Part shown: piece by piece, positions 42,001 through 53,483 of the stretch | Layout of the letters: every line of letters begins with the position of its first letter | Position numbering within the stretch: the stretch's first letter is position 1 | Notes under the pieces: generated by a model | Told to the model about the DNA's origin: nothing | Databases searched by the model: none | The model's input: the letters and a program-made list of their open reading frames with translations, nothing else | NCBI GenBank assembly: GCA_014843695.1 | Contig: CM026403.1 | Span: 44,361,516 to 44,425,515, forward strand | DNA: 64,000 nucleotides | Origin: Archivesica marissinica | Taxonomy: Eukaryota > Mollusca > Bivalvia > Venerida > Vesicomyidae | Direction: 5' to 3' | Translations under genes and position numbers: made by a program

Positions 42001-45000
42001 CGCAATGGAGACATTACGATAGCGCGACGACTACAGAACGATAGCGCAATGGGGACAGTATGATAGCGGAACGACTACAGAACGATAACGCAATGGAGAG
42101 AGTATAATAGCGGGACGACTACAGAACGATAGCGCAATGGGGACATTATGATAGCGGGACGACTACAGAACGATAACGCAATGGGGACAGTATGATAGCT
42201 GGACGACTACAGAACGATAACGCAATGGGGACATTATGATAGCGGGACGACTACAGAACGATAACGCAATGGGGACATTATGAGAGCGGGAGGACTACAG
42301 AACGATAGCGCAATGGGGACATTATGAGAGCGGGAGGACTACAGAACGATACCGCAATGGGGACAGTATGATAGCGGGACGACTACAGAACGATAGCGCA
42401 ATGGGGACAGTATGATAGCGGGACGACTACAGAACGATAGCGCAATGGGGACATTATGAGAGCGGGAGGACTACAGAACGATACCGCAATGGGGACAGCA
42501 TAATAGCGGGACGACTACAGAACGATAACACAATGGAGACATTATGATAGCGGGACGACCACAGAACGATAGCGTAATGGGGACAGTATGATAGCGGGAC
42601 GACTACAAAACGCTAGCGCAATGGAGACATTTTGAGAGCGGGACGATCACATAACGATAGCGCAATTGGGACAGTATGATAGTGGGACGACTACAGAACA
42701 ATAGCGCAATGGGGACAGTCTGATAGCAGGACGACTACAGAACGATAGCGCAATGATGACATTATGATAGCGGGACGACTACAGAACGATAGCGCAATGA
42801 TGACATTATGATAGCGGGACGACTACAGAACGACAGCGCAATGGAGACATTATGATAGCGGGACGACTACAGAACGATAACGCAATGGGGACAGTATGAT
42901 AGCGGGACGACTACAGAACGATAGCGCAATGGAGACATTATGATAGCGGGACGACTACAGAACAATAACGCAATGGAGACATTATAATAGCGGGACGACT
43001 ACAGAACGATATCACAATGGAGACATTATGAGAGCGGGACGATTACAGAACGATAGCGCAATGGTGACATTATGGTAGCGGGACGACTACAGAACGATAG
43101 CGCAATGGAGACATTATGATAGCGGGACGACTACAGAATGTCAACGCAATGGGGACATTATGATAGCGGGACGACTACAGAACGATATCGCAATGGAGAC
43201 ATTATGAGAGCGGGACGATTACAGAACGATAGCGCAATGGTGACATTATGGTAGCGGGACGACTACAGAATGATTGTACAATGGAGACATTATGATAGCG
43301 GGACGACTACATAATGTTAACGCAATGGGGACATTATGAGAGTGGGACGACTACAGAACGATTGCACAATGGAGACATTATGATAGCGGGACGACTACAG
43401 AATGTTAACGCAATGAGGATATTATGATAGTGGGACGACTACAGAATGTGAACGCAATGGGAACATTATGAGAGCGGGACGACTACAGAACGATTGTACA
43501 ATGGAGACATTATGATAGCGGGACGACTACATAATGTTAACGCAATGGGGACATTATGAGAGCGGGACTACTACAGAACGATTGCACAATGGAGACATTA
43601 TGATAGCGGGACGACTACAGAACGATAACGCAATGGAGACATTTTGAGAGCGGGACGACTACAGAACGATAGCGCAATGGAGAAATTTTGAGAGCTGGAC
43701 GACTACAGAACGAACACGCAATGGGGACATTATGATAGCGGGACGACTACAGAACGATAACGCAATGGAGACAGTATGATAGCGGGACGACTACATAACG
43801 ATAACGCAATGGGGACATTATGATAGCGGGACGACTACAGAACGATAACGCAATGGGGACATTATGATAGCGGGACGACTACAGAACGATAGCGCAATGG
43901 AGACATTATGATAGCGGGACGACTACAGAATGTGAACGCAATGGGGACATTATGAGAGCGGGACGACTACATAATGTTAACGCAATGGGGACATTATGAG
44001 AGCCGGACGACTACAGAACGATTGCACAATGGAGACATTATGATAGCGGGACGACTACAGAATGTTAACGCAATGAGGACATTATGATAGCGGGACGACT
44101 ACAGAACGATAACGCAATGGAGACATTTTAAGAGCGGGACGACTACAGAACGATAGCGCAATGGAGACATTTTGAGAGCGGGACGACTACAGAACGAACA
44201 CGCAATGGGGACATTATGATAGCGGGACGACTACAGAACGATAACGCAATGGAGACAGTATGATAGCGGGACGACTACATAACGATAACGCAATGGGGAC
44301 ATTATGATAGCGGGACGACTACAGAACGATAGCGCAATGGAGACATTATGATAGCGGGACGACTACAGACCGATAGCGCAATGGGGACCGTATGATAGCG
44401 GGACGACTACAGAACGATAACGCAATGGGGACCGTATGATAGCGGGACGAATACAGAACGATAACGCAATGGGGACATTATGATAGCGTGACGACTACAG
44501 AACGATAGCACAATGGAGACATTATGATAGCGGGACGACTACATAACGATAGCGCAATGGAGACAGTATGATAGCGGGACGACTACAGAACGATAACGCA
44601 ATGGGGACATTATGATAGTGGGACGACTACAGAACGATATTGCAATGGAGACAATATAATAGCGGGACGACTACATAACGATAGCGCAATGGAGACAGTA
44701 TGATAGCGGGACGACTACAGAACGATAAAGCAATGGAGACAGTATGATAGCGGGACGACTACAGAACGATAACGCAATTGAGACAGTATGATAGCGGGAC
44801 GACTACTTAACGATAGCGCAATGGAGACAGTATGATAGCGTGACGACTACAGAACGATAACGCAATTGAGACAGTATGATAGCGGAAAGACTACAGAACG
44901 ATGACGCAATGGGGACAGCATAATAGCGGGACGACTACAGAACGATAACGCAATGGAGACAGTATGATAGCGGGACGACTACATAACGATAGCGCAATGG

Positions 45001-45483
45001 AGACAGTATGATAGCGGGACGACTACATAACGATAACGCAATGGGGACAGTATGATAGCGGGACGACTACATAACGATAGCGCAATGGAGACAGTATGAT
45101 AGCGGGACGACTACATAACGATAACGCAATGGAGACATTATGATAGCAGGACGACTACATAACGATAGCGCAATGGAGACAGTTTGATAGCGGGACGACT
45201 ACATAACGATAGCGCAATGGATACAATATGATAGCGGGACGACTACAGAACGATAACGCAATGGAGACAGTATGATAGCGGGACGACTACATAACGATAG
45301 CGCAATGGGGACAGTATGATAGCGGGACGACTACAGAACGATAACGCAATGGAGACATTATGATAGCGGGTCGACTACATAACAATAGCGCAATGGGGAC
45401 AGTATGATAGCGGGACGACTACAGAACGATAACGCAATGGAGACATTATGATAGCGGGACGACTACAGAACGATAACGCAATT
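36080..45483. repeat. 44-bp tandem array, about 214 copies
   Basis: The unit is GATAGCGGGACGACTACAGA followed by ACGATAACGCAATGGAGACA and TTAT. Unit starts at 36087 and 36131 give 44 bp. Common variants are ATAACG/ATAGCG/ATTGTG, GGAGAC/GGGGAC/ATGAC, CATTAT/CAGTAT/CATGAT and GAGAGCGGG. Rare blocks with AACGAAATGGAGATATTTT recur at 36112, 37299, 38855, 40065, 41164 and 41516, with spacings of 1187, 1556, 1210, 1099 and 352. The unit is rich in CpG (four per 44 bp). No coding potential is seen. Confidence 0.95.
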
Positions 45484-46053
45484 ATGACTACATGGCGATT
45501 GAACAATGCTGACTACATGAGGATAACGTAAAACTGACTACATGAAGATAACCCAATGATGATTACATGAAGACAGAGCAATGATGACTACATGAAGATA
45601 GCGCAATGATGACTACATGAAGATAGAGCAATGATGACTACATGACGATTGAACAATGCTGACTACATGAAGATAGCACAATTATGACTAAATGAAGACA
45701 GAGCAATGATGACTGCATGAAGATAGCGACATGATGACTACATGAAGATAGCACCTTGATGACTACATGAAGATAGCACAATGATGGCTGCATGAAGATA
45801 ACGCAATGCTGACTACATGAAGATAGAGCAATGCTGACTACATGAAGATAACGCAATGATGACTACATGGCGATTGAACAATGCTGACTACATGAAGATA
45901 ACGTAAAACAACTGACTACATGAAGATAACGCAATGATGATTACATGAAGATAGAGCAATACTGACTACATGAAGATAACGCAATGATGACTGCATGAAG
46001 ATAGAGCAATGATGACTGCATGAAGGTAGCACAATGGTGACTACATGAAGACT
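45484..46053. repeat. 25-bp tandem array, about 22 copies
   Basis: The unit is GACTACATGAAGATAGCGCA followed by ATGAT, with starts 25 bp apart (45612 and 45637). It abuts the 44-bp array without spacer and resembles its inner part (GACTACAGAACGATAACGCA). It is therefore probably a shortened derivative of the 44-bp unit, or its precursor. Copies diverge more than in the 44-bp array (GATAACG, GATAGAG, GATTGAA forms). Confidence 0.9.
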
Positions 46054-46130
46054 GTTGTTACAACGATCTCATGAACTTACTAAACATGTCATGGTGTTTA
46101 TAAGGAAATAGTTGAAAGACAAACAGACAG
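46054..46130. other. Short single-copy junction
   Basis: About 77 bp of non-repeat sequence between the 25-bp and 16/19-bp arrays, ending GACAAACAGACAG, which grades into the next array. Confidence 0.6.
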
Positions 46131-49100
46131 AAGGACAACCGTACAAAAGGACAACCGTACAGAAGGACAACCGTACAGAAGGACAACCGTACAGAAGGAC
46201 AACCGTACAATAGGACAACCATACAGAAGGACAACCGTACTGAAGGACAACCATACAGAAGGACAACCATACAGAAGAAGGACAACCATACAGAAGGACA
46301 ACCATACAGAAGGACAACCATGGACAACCATACAGAAGGACAACCATACAGAAGGACAACCATACAGAGGAAGGACAACCATACAGAAGGACAACCGTAC
46401 AGAAGGACAACCGTACAGAAGGACGTACAGAAGGACAACCGTACAGAAGAAGGACAACCATACAGAAGGACAACCATACAGAAGGACAACCATACAGAAG
46501 GACAACCATACAGAAGGACAACCATACAGAAGGACAACCATACAGAAGGACAACCATACAGAAAGACAACCATACAGAAGAAGGACAACCATACAGAAGG
46601 ACAACCGTACAGAAGGACAACCGTACAGAAGGACAAGCATACAGAAGGACAACCGTACAGAAGGACAACCGTACAGAAGGACAACCGTACAGAAGAAGGA
46701 CAACCATACAGAAGGACAACCATACAGAAGAAGGACAACCATACAGAAGAAGGACAACCGTACAGAAGGACAACCGTACAGAAGGACAACCGTACAGAAG
46801 AAGGACAACCGTACAGAAGAAGGACAACCATACAGAAGAAGGACAACCGTACAGAAGAAGGACAACCATACAGAAGGACAACCATACAGAAGAAGGACAA
46901 CCATACAGAAGAAGGACAACCATACAGAAGAAGGACAACCGTACAGAAGGACAACCGTACAGAAGGACAACCATACAGAAGGACAACCGTACAGAAGGAC
47001 AACCGTACAGAAGGACAACCATACAGAAGGACGTACAGAAGGACAACCATACAGAAGAAGGACAACGGTACAGAAGGACAACCGTACAGAAGGACAACCA
47101 TACAGAAGGACAACCATACAGAAGGACAACCGTACAGAAGGACAACCGTACAGAATGACAACCATACAGAAGGACAACCATACAGAAGGACAACCATACA
47201 GAAGAAGGACAACCATACAGATGGACAACCATACAGAAGGACAACCGTACAGAAGGACAACCGTACAGAAGAAGGACAACCATACAGAAGAAGGACAACC
47301 GTACACCGTACAGAAGAAGGACAACCATACAGAAGGACAACCATACAGAAGAAGGACAACCATACAGAAGAAGGACAACCATACAGAAGGACAACCGTAC
47401 AGAAGGACAACCGTACAGAAGGACAACCATACAGAAGGACAACCATACAGAAGGACAACCATACAGAAGGACAACCGTACAGAAGGACAACCGTACAGAA
47501 GGACAACCGTACAGAAGGACAACCGTACAGAAGGACAACCATACAGAAGGACAACCATACAGAAGGACAACCATACAGAAGAAGGACAACCATACAGAAG
47601 AAGGACAACCGTACAGAAGGACAACCATACAGAAGGACAACCGTACAGAAGAAGGACAACCATACAGAAGAAGGACAACCATACAGAAGAAGGACAACCG
47701 TACAGAAGGACAACCATACAGAAGAAGGACAACCGTACAGAAGGACAACCGTACAGAAGAAGGACAACCATACAGAAGAAGGACAACCGTACAATAGGAC
47801 AACCATACAGAAGGACAACCATACAGAAGAAGGACAACCGTACAATAGGACAACCGTACAGAAGGACAACCATACAGAAGGACAACCATACAGAAGGACA
47901 ACCGTACAGAAGGACAACCATACAGAAGAAGGACAACCATACAGAAGGACAACCGTACAGAAGGACAACCGTACAGAAGGACAACCATACAGAAGGACAA
48001 CCGTACAGAAGGACAACCATACAGAAGGACAACCGTACAGAAGGACAACCATACAGAAGAAGGACAACCATACAGAAGGACAACCGTACAGAAGAAGGAC
48101 AACCGTACAGAAGGACAACTGTACAGAAGGACAACCATACAGAAGAAGGACAACCATACAGAAGGACAACCGTACAGAAGGACAACCGTACAGAAGGACA
48201 ACCATACAGCAGGACAACCGTACAGAAGGACAACCGTACAGAAGAAGGACAACCGTACAGAAGAAGGACAACCGTACAGAAGAAGGACAACCGTACAGAA
48301 GGACAACCGTACAGAAGAAGGACAACCGTACAGAAGGACAACCGTACAGAAGGACAACCATACAGAAGAAGGACAACCATACAGAAGAAGGACAACCATA
48401 CAGAAGGACAACCGTACAGAAGAAGGACAACCGTACAGAAGGACAACCATACAGAAGAAGGACAACCATACAGAAGGACAACCGTACAGAAGAAGGACAA
48501 CCATACAGAGGAAGGACAACCGTACAGAAGGACAACCATACAGAAGGACAACCATACAGAAGGACAACCATACAGAAGGACAACCATACAGAAGGACAAC
48601 CATACAGAAGGACAACCATACAGAAGGACAACCATACAGAATGACAACCATACAGAAGAAGGACAACCATACAGAAGAAGGACAACCATACAGAAGAAGG
48701 ACAACCATACAGAAGGACAACCATACAGAAGGACAACCGTACAGAAGGACAACCATACAGAAGGACAACCATACAGAAGGACAACCATACAGAAGGACAA
48801 CCATACAGAAGGACAACCGTACAGAAGGACAACCGTACAGAAGGACAACCATACAGAAGGACAACCGTACAGAAGGACAACCGTACAAAAGGACAACCCT
48901 ACAGAAGGACAACCGTACAAAAGGACAACCCTACAGAAGGACAACCATACAGAAGAAGGACAACCATACAGAAGGACAACCATACAGAAGGACAACCGTA
49001 CAGAAGGACAACCATACAGAAGGACAACCATACAGAAGGACAACCGTACAGAAGGACAACCATACAGAAGGACAACCATACAGAAGGACAACCGTACAGA

Positions 49101-51946
49101 AGGACAACCGTACAGAAGGACAACCATACAGAAGAAGGACAACCATACAGAAGGACAACCATACAGAAGGACAACCGTACAGAAGGACAACCATACAGAA
49201 GGACAACCATACAGAAGGACAACCGTACAGAAGGATAACCGTACAGAAGGACAACCATACAGAAGAAGGACAACCATACAGAAGGACAACCGTACATAAG
49301 GACAACCATACAGAAGGACAACCATACAGAAGGACAACCATACAGAAGGACAACCGTACAGAAGGACAACCGTACAGAAGGACAACCATACAGAAGAAGG
49401 ACAACCATACAGAAGGACAACCGTACATAAGGACAACCATACAGAAGGACAACCATACAGAAGAAGGACAACCATACAGAAGGACAACCATACAGAAGGA
49501 CAACCGTACAGAAGGACAACCATACAGAAGGACAACCATACAGAAGGACAACCGTACAGAAGGACAACCGTACAGAAGGACAACCATACAGAAGAAGGAC
49601 AACCATACAGAAGGACAACCGTACATAAGGACAACCATACAGAAGGACAACCATACAGAAGAAGGACAACCATACAGAAGGACAACCATACAGAAGGACA
49701 ACCGTACAGAAGGACAACCATACAGAAGGACAACCATACAGAAGGACAACCGTACAGAAGGACAACCGTACAGAAGGACATCCATACAGAAGGACAACCA
49801 TACAGAAGAAGGACAACCATACAGAAGGACAACCATACAGAAGGACAACCATACAGAAGGACAACTGTACAGAAGGACAACCATACAGAAGGACAACCGT
49901 ACAGAAGGACTACCATACAGAAGGACAACCGTACAGAAGGACAACCATACAGAAGGACAACCGTACAGAAGGACAACCATACAGAAGGACAACCGTACAG
50001 AAGAAGGACAACCATACAGAAGAAGGACAACCATACAGAAGAAGGACAACCGTACAGAAGGACAACCATACAGAAGAAGGACAACCGTACAGAAGGACAA
50101 CCGTACAGAAGAAGGACAACCATACAGAAGAAGGACAACCGTACAATAGGACAACCATACAGAAGGACAACCATACAGAAGAAGGACAACCGTACAATAG
50201 GACAACCGTACAGAAGGACAACCATACAGAAGGACAACCATACAGAAGGACAACCGTACAGAAGGACAACCATACAGAAGAAGGACAACCATACAGAAGG
50301 ACAACCGTACAGAAGGACAACCGTACAGAAGGACAACCATACAGAAGGACAACCGTACAGAAGGACAACCATACAGAAGGACAACCGTACAGAAGGACAA
50401 CCATACAGAAGAAGGACAACCATACAGAAGGACAACCGTACAGAAGAAGGACAACCGTACAGAAGGACAACTGTACAGAAGGACAACCATACAGAAGAAG
50501 GACAACCATACAGAAGGACAACCGTACAGAAGGACAACCGTACAGAAGGACAACCATACAGCAGGACAACCGTACAGAAGGACAACCGTACAGAAGAAGG
50601 ACAACCGTACAGAAGAAGGACAACCGTACAGAAGAAGGACAACCGTACAGAAGGACAACCGTACAGAAGAAGGACAACCGTACAGAAGGACAACCGTACA
50701 GAAGGACAACCATACAGAAGAAGGACAACCATACAGAAGAAGGACAACCATACAGAAGGACAACCGTACAGAAGAAGGACAACCGTACAGAAGGACAACC
50801 ATACAGAAGAAGGACAACCATACAGAAGGACAACCGTACAGAAGAAGGACAACCATACAGAAGAAGGACAACCGTACAGAAGGACAACCATACAGAAGGA
50901 CAACCATACAGAAGGACAACCATACAGAAGGACAACCATACAGAAGGACAACCATACAGAAGGACAACCATACAGAAGGACAACCATACAGAATGACAAC
51001 CATACAGAAGAAGGACAACCATACAGAAGAAGGACAACCATACAGAAGAAGGACAACCATACAGAAGGACAACCATACAGAAGGACAACCGTACAGAAGG
51101 ACAACCATACAGAAGGACAACCATACAGAAGGACAACCATACAGAAGGACAACCATACAGAAGGACAACCATACAGAAGGACAACCGTACAGAAGGACAA
51201 CCGTACAGAAGGACAACCATACAGAAGGACAACCGTACAGAAGGACAACCGTACAAAAGGACAACCCTACAGAAGGACAACCGTACAAAAGGACAACCTT
51301 ACAGAAGGACAACCATACAGAAGAAGGACAACCATACAGAAGGACAACCGTACAGAAGGACAACCGTACAGAAGGACAACCATACAGAAGAAGGACAACC
51401 ATACAGAAGGACAACCGTACATAAGGACAACCATACAGAAGGACAACCATACAGAAGAAGGACAACCATACAGAAGGACAACCATACAGAAGGACAACCG
51501 TACAGAAGGACAACCATACAGAAGGACAACCATACAGAAGGACAACCGTACAGAAGGACAACCGTACAGAAGGACAACCATACAGAAGGACAACCATACA
51601 GAAGAAGGACAACCATACAGAAGGACAACCATACAGAAGGACAACCATACAGAAGGACAACCGTACAGAAGGACAACCATACAGAAGGACAACCGTACAG
51701 AAGGACTACCATACAGAAGGACAACCGTACAGAAGGACAACCATACAGAAGGACAACCGTACAGAAGGACAACCATACAGAAGGACAGCCGTACAGAAGG
51801 ACAACCATACAGAAGGACAACCGTACAGAAGGACTACCATACAGAAGGACAACCATACAGAAGGACAACCGTACAGAAGGACTACCATACAGAAGGACAA
51901 CCATACAGAAGGACAACCATACAAATGGACAACCGTACAAAAGACA
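46131..51946. repeat. 16/19-bp two-state tandem array, roughly 345 units
   Basis: The basic unit is AAGGACAACCRTACAG, 16 bp, with R either A or G. A second form carries an extra AAG (19 bp). Almost all variation is these two switches. Rare third states are ACAATAGG, ACATAAGG, ACAAAAGG, AACTGTAC, ACAGCAGG and GAATGAC. Sixteen is not a multiple of three and the unit contains no stop on either strand, so frames stay open for up to about 1700 codons in both directions. The predicted products are only period-16 repeats such as KDNHTEGQPYRRTTIQ or its antisense. I find no sign of a genuine protein gene. Confidence 0.95.
47620..51268. repeat. 1.3-kb block duplicated at a 2352-bp offset in the 16/19-bp array
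   Basis: Rare marker units reappear at a constant offset of 2352 bp (147 units): ACAATAGG at 47791 and 50143, ACAGCAGG at about 48207 and 50559, and GAATGAC at about 48639 and 50991. AACTGTAC (48118 and 50469) is within a base of it. ACAAAAGG at 48885 and 51253 is 2368 bp apart, one 16-bp unit more. The order of A/G and 16/19 states between the markers matches where I compared it. The first copy spans about 47620-48900 and the second about 49972-51268. Confidence 0.85.
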
Positions 51947-52128
51947 AATCCGTAATCTGGATAGGCTAGATAAAAGTATATTGTTTGTTTAAATAAATTA
52001 AATATAGTGTGTCACGATTTGTCAAACCTATTAATCAATCATATACTTGCGCTGTCATACGTCCAGATAGCTGTTACAACACAATGACGATAATTAAGAT
52101 AAATCACCATCGTACTAAACTATTGAGA
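51947..52128. other. Single-copy spacer
   Basis: AT-rich sequence after the 16/19-bp array and before the SINE. No feature recognised. Confidence 0.5.
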
Positions 52129-52320
52129 GCAGACTGTCCGATTAGCACAGTGGCTCGCTTCTCTCAAAATCGGGTTCGATCCTCGGACCGGGAAGTATGT
52201 GAGATGGGACGGTGGTCGCCAGATCGGACGGGTGGGTTTTCTCCGGGTACTCTGATTTCCTCCCACACAAATTACCACATTTACGCTTTCATCGGCGTAA
52301 TCTAGAGTGATTAATATAAG
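52129..52320 (+). mobile_element. tRNA-derived SINE with a conserved central domain (Meta-SINE-like)
   Basis: The head has a near-consensus A-box TAGCACAGTGG (52143-52153) and a B-box GGTTCGATCCT (52173-52183). The two boxes are closer than in a full tRNA, so the anticodon region is shortened. The body contains a GGGTTTTCTCCGGGTAC string followed by TTTCCTCCCAC (52234-52266). I recognise this as resembling the central domain widely shared by marine-invertebrate SINEs, probably the Meta domain. The 3' part is AT-rich. The family name is from memory and should be treated as tentative. Confidence 0.75.
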
Positions 52321-52562
52321 CTGTTAATTAGTTTAATCATATTTTATTGTAAACCAATAGTAAATATGTCATACACATAAAGATACAATACATAGCATGA
52401 AAATACAAATGGTTTGGGCCACAAGTAAGTTGTTTCGTAATCGTTGTAACAAAAGAAATGTTTAGAGTTGTTTTTTAGTGAAAGCAACCGTGACGTATCT
52501 ATTTAACTGAACCAGAGCCCGATTATTTCTTCGACCAGATCCCGAACTTTATTTTGGAATTG
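52321..52562. other. AT-rich single-copy spacer
   Basis: About 240 bp between the SINE and the 71/75-bp array. No coding, RNA or repeat structure recognised. Confidence 0.5.
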
Positions 52563-53215
52563 GTACCTGTGCACCGGGGGAGGTGTGATGTTTGACACAG
52601 TCATTGACTCCAATCTAGCACCAACGTAGTTATATACCTGTGCACCGGGGGAGGTGTGATGTTTGACACAGTCATTGACTTCAATCTAGCACCAACGTAG
52701 TTATATACCTGTGCACCGGGGGAGGTGTGATTGATGCTTGACACAGTCATTGACTTCAATCTAGCACCAACGTAGTTATATACCTGTGCACCGGGGGATG
52801 TGTGATTGATGTTTGACACAGTCATTGACTTCAATCTAGCACCAACGTAGTTATATACCTGTGCACCGGGGGAGGTGTGATTGATGTTTGACACAGTCAT
52901 TGACTTCAATCTAGCACCAACGTAGTTATATACCTGTGCACCGGGGGAGGTGTGATGTTTGACACAGTCATTGACTTCAATCTAGCACCAACGTAGTTAT
53001 ATACCTGTGCACCGGGGAAGGTGTGATGTTTGACACAGTCATTGACTTCAATCTAGCACCAACGTAGTTATATACCTGTGCACCGGGGGAGGTGTGATGT
53101 TTGACACAGTCATTGACTCCAATCTAGCACCAACGTAGTTATATACCTGTGCACCGGGGGAGGTGTGATGTTTGACACAGTCATTGACTTCAATCTAGCA
53201 CCAACGTAGTTATAT
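52563..53215. repeat. 71/75-bp tandem array, about 9 copies
   Basis: The unit runs TACCTGTGCACCGGGGGAGG, then TGTGATGTTTGACACAGTCA, then TTGACTTCAATCTAGCACCA and ACGTAGTTATA. TACCTG at 52564 and 52635 give 71 bp. Some internal copies have a 4-bp expansion (GTGATTGATG against GTGATG), giving 75 bp. Copies are nearly identical, with only scattered substitutions. Confidence 0.93.
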
Positions 53216-53218
53216 CCG

Positions 53219-53454
53219 TTGATTTCATAAAGTGTGTTTTGTGAGTTTAAGGTCGCACCAACAACTTGGGTCATAGGGTGACTCTCCAGTTGTTATTAGC
53301 GGAGGGATACACCGAGTGCTCGTCCGAGCAGTAGTTCGGGCACGTACGTGTGTACCAGTGTAGAACCACTAATAACTAACAGATACGACACCTCAGTGCG
53401 ATTCGAACTTAGAGAGATAAGGGACTATTGATTTACACGCCTCCACGAAGGTCC
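53219..53454 (-). mobile_element. tRNA-derived SINE, head partly deleted
   Basis: On the minus strand a B-box GTTCGAATCGC lies at 53398-53408, preceded by a degenerate head (GGACCTTCGTGG at 53443-53454). The body holds TGGTTCTACACTGG, and the 3' end reads GGTGCGACCTTAAACTCACAAAA. Both ends resemble the better preserved element at 63355-63592. Relative to that copy, about 13 bp around the A-box are missing. It sits between two tandem arrays. Confidence 0.7.
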
Positions 53455-53483
53455 ATATGTGTCCCACAATGGCCGTTGAAGGT

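Noticed and set aside
46058..51940. Very long open frames on both strands (up to about 1700 codons) with motifs such as VVLLYGCPSV or RTTIQKDNHTEG
   Set aside because: The 16/19-bp unit has no stop in any frame on either strand, so open frames are automatic. There is no non-repeat domain, and both strands and several frames are open at once.
52009..52305. 98-codon plus-strand open frame
   Set aside because: Most of it is the SINE at 52129-52320 read through. The composition does not look like a protein.
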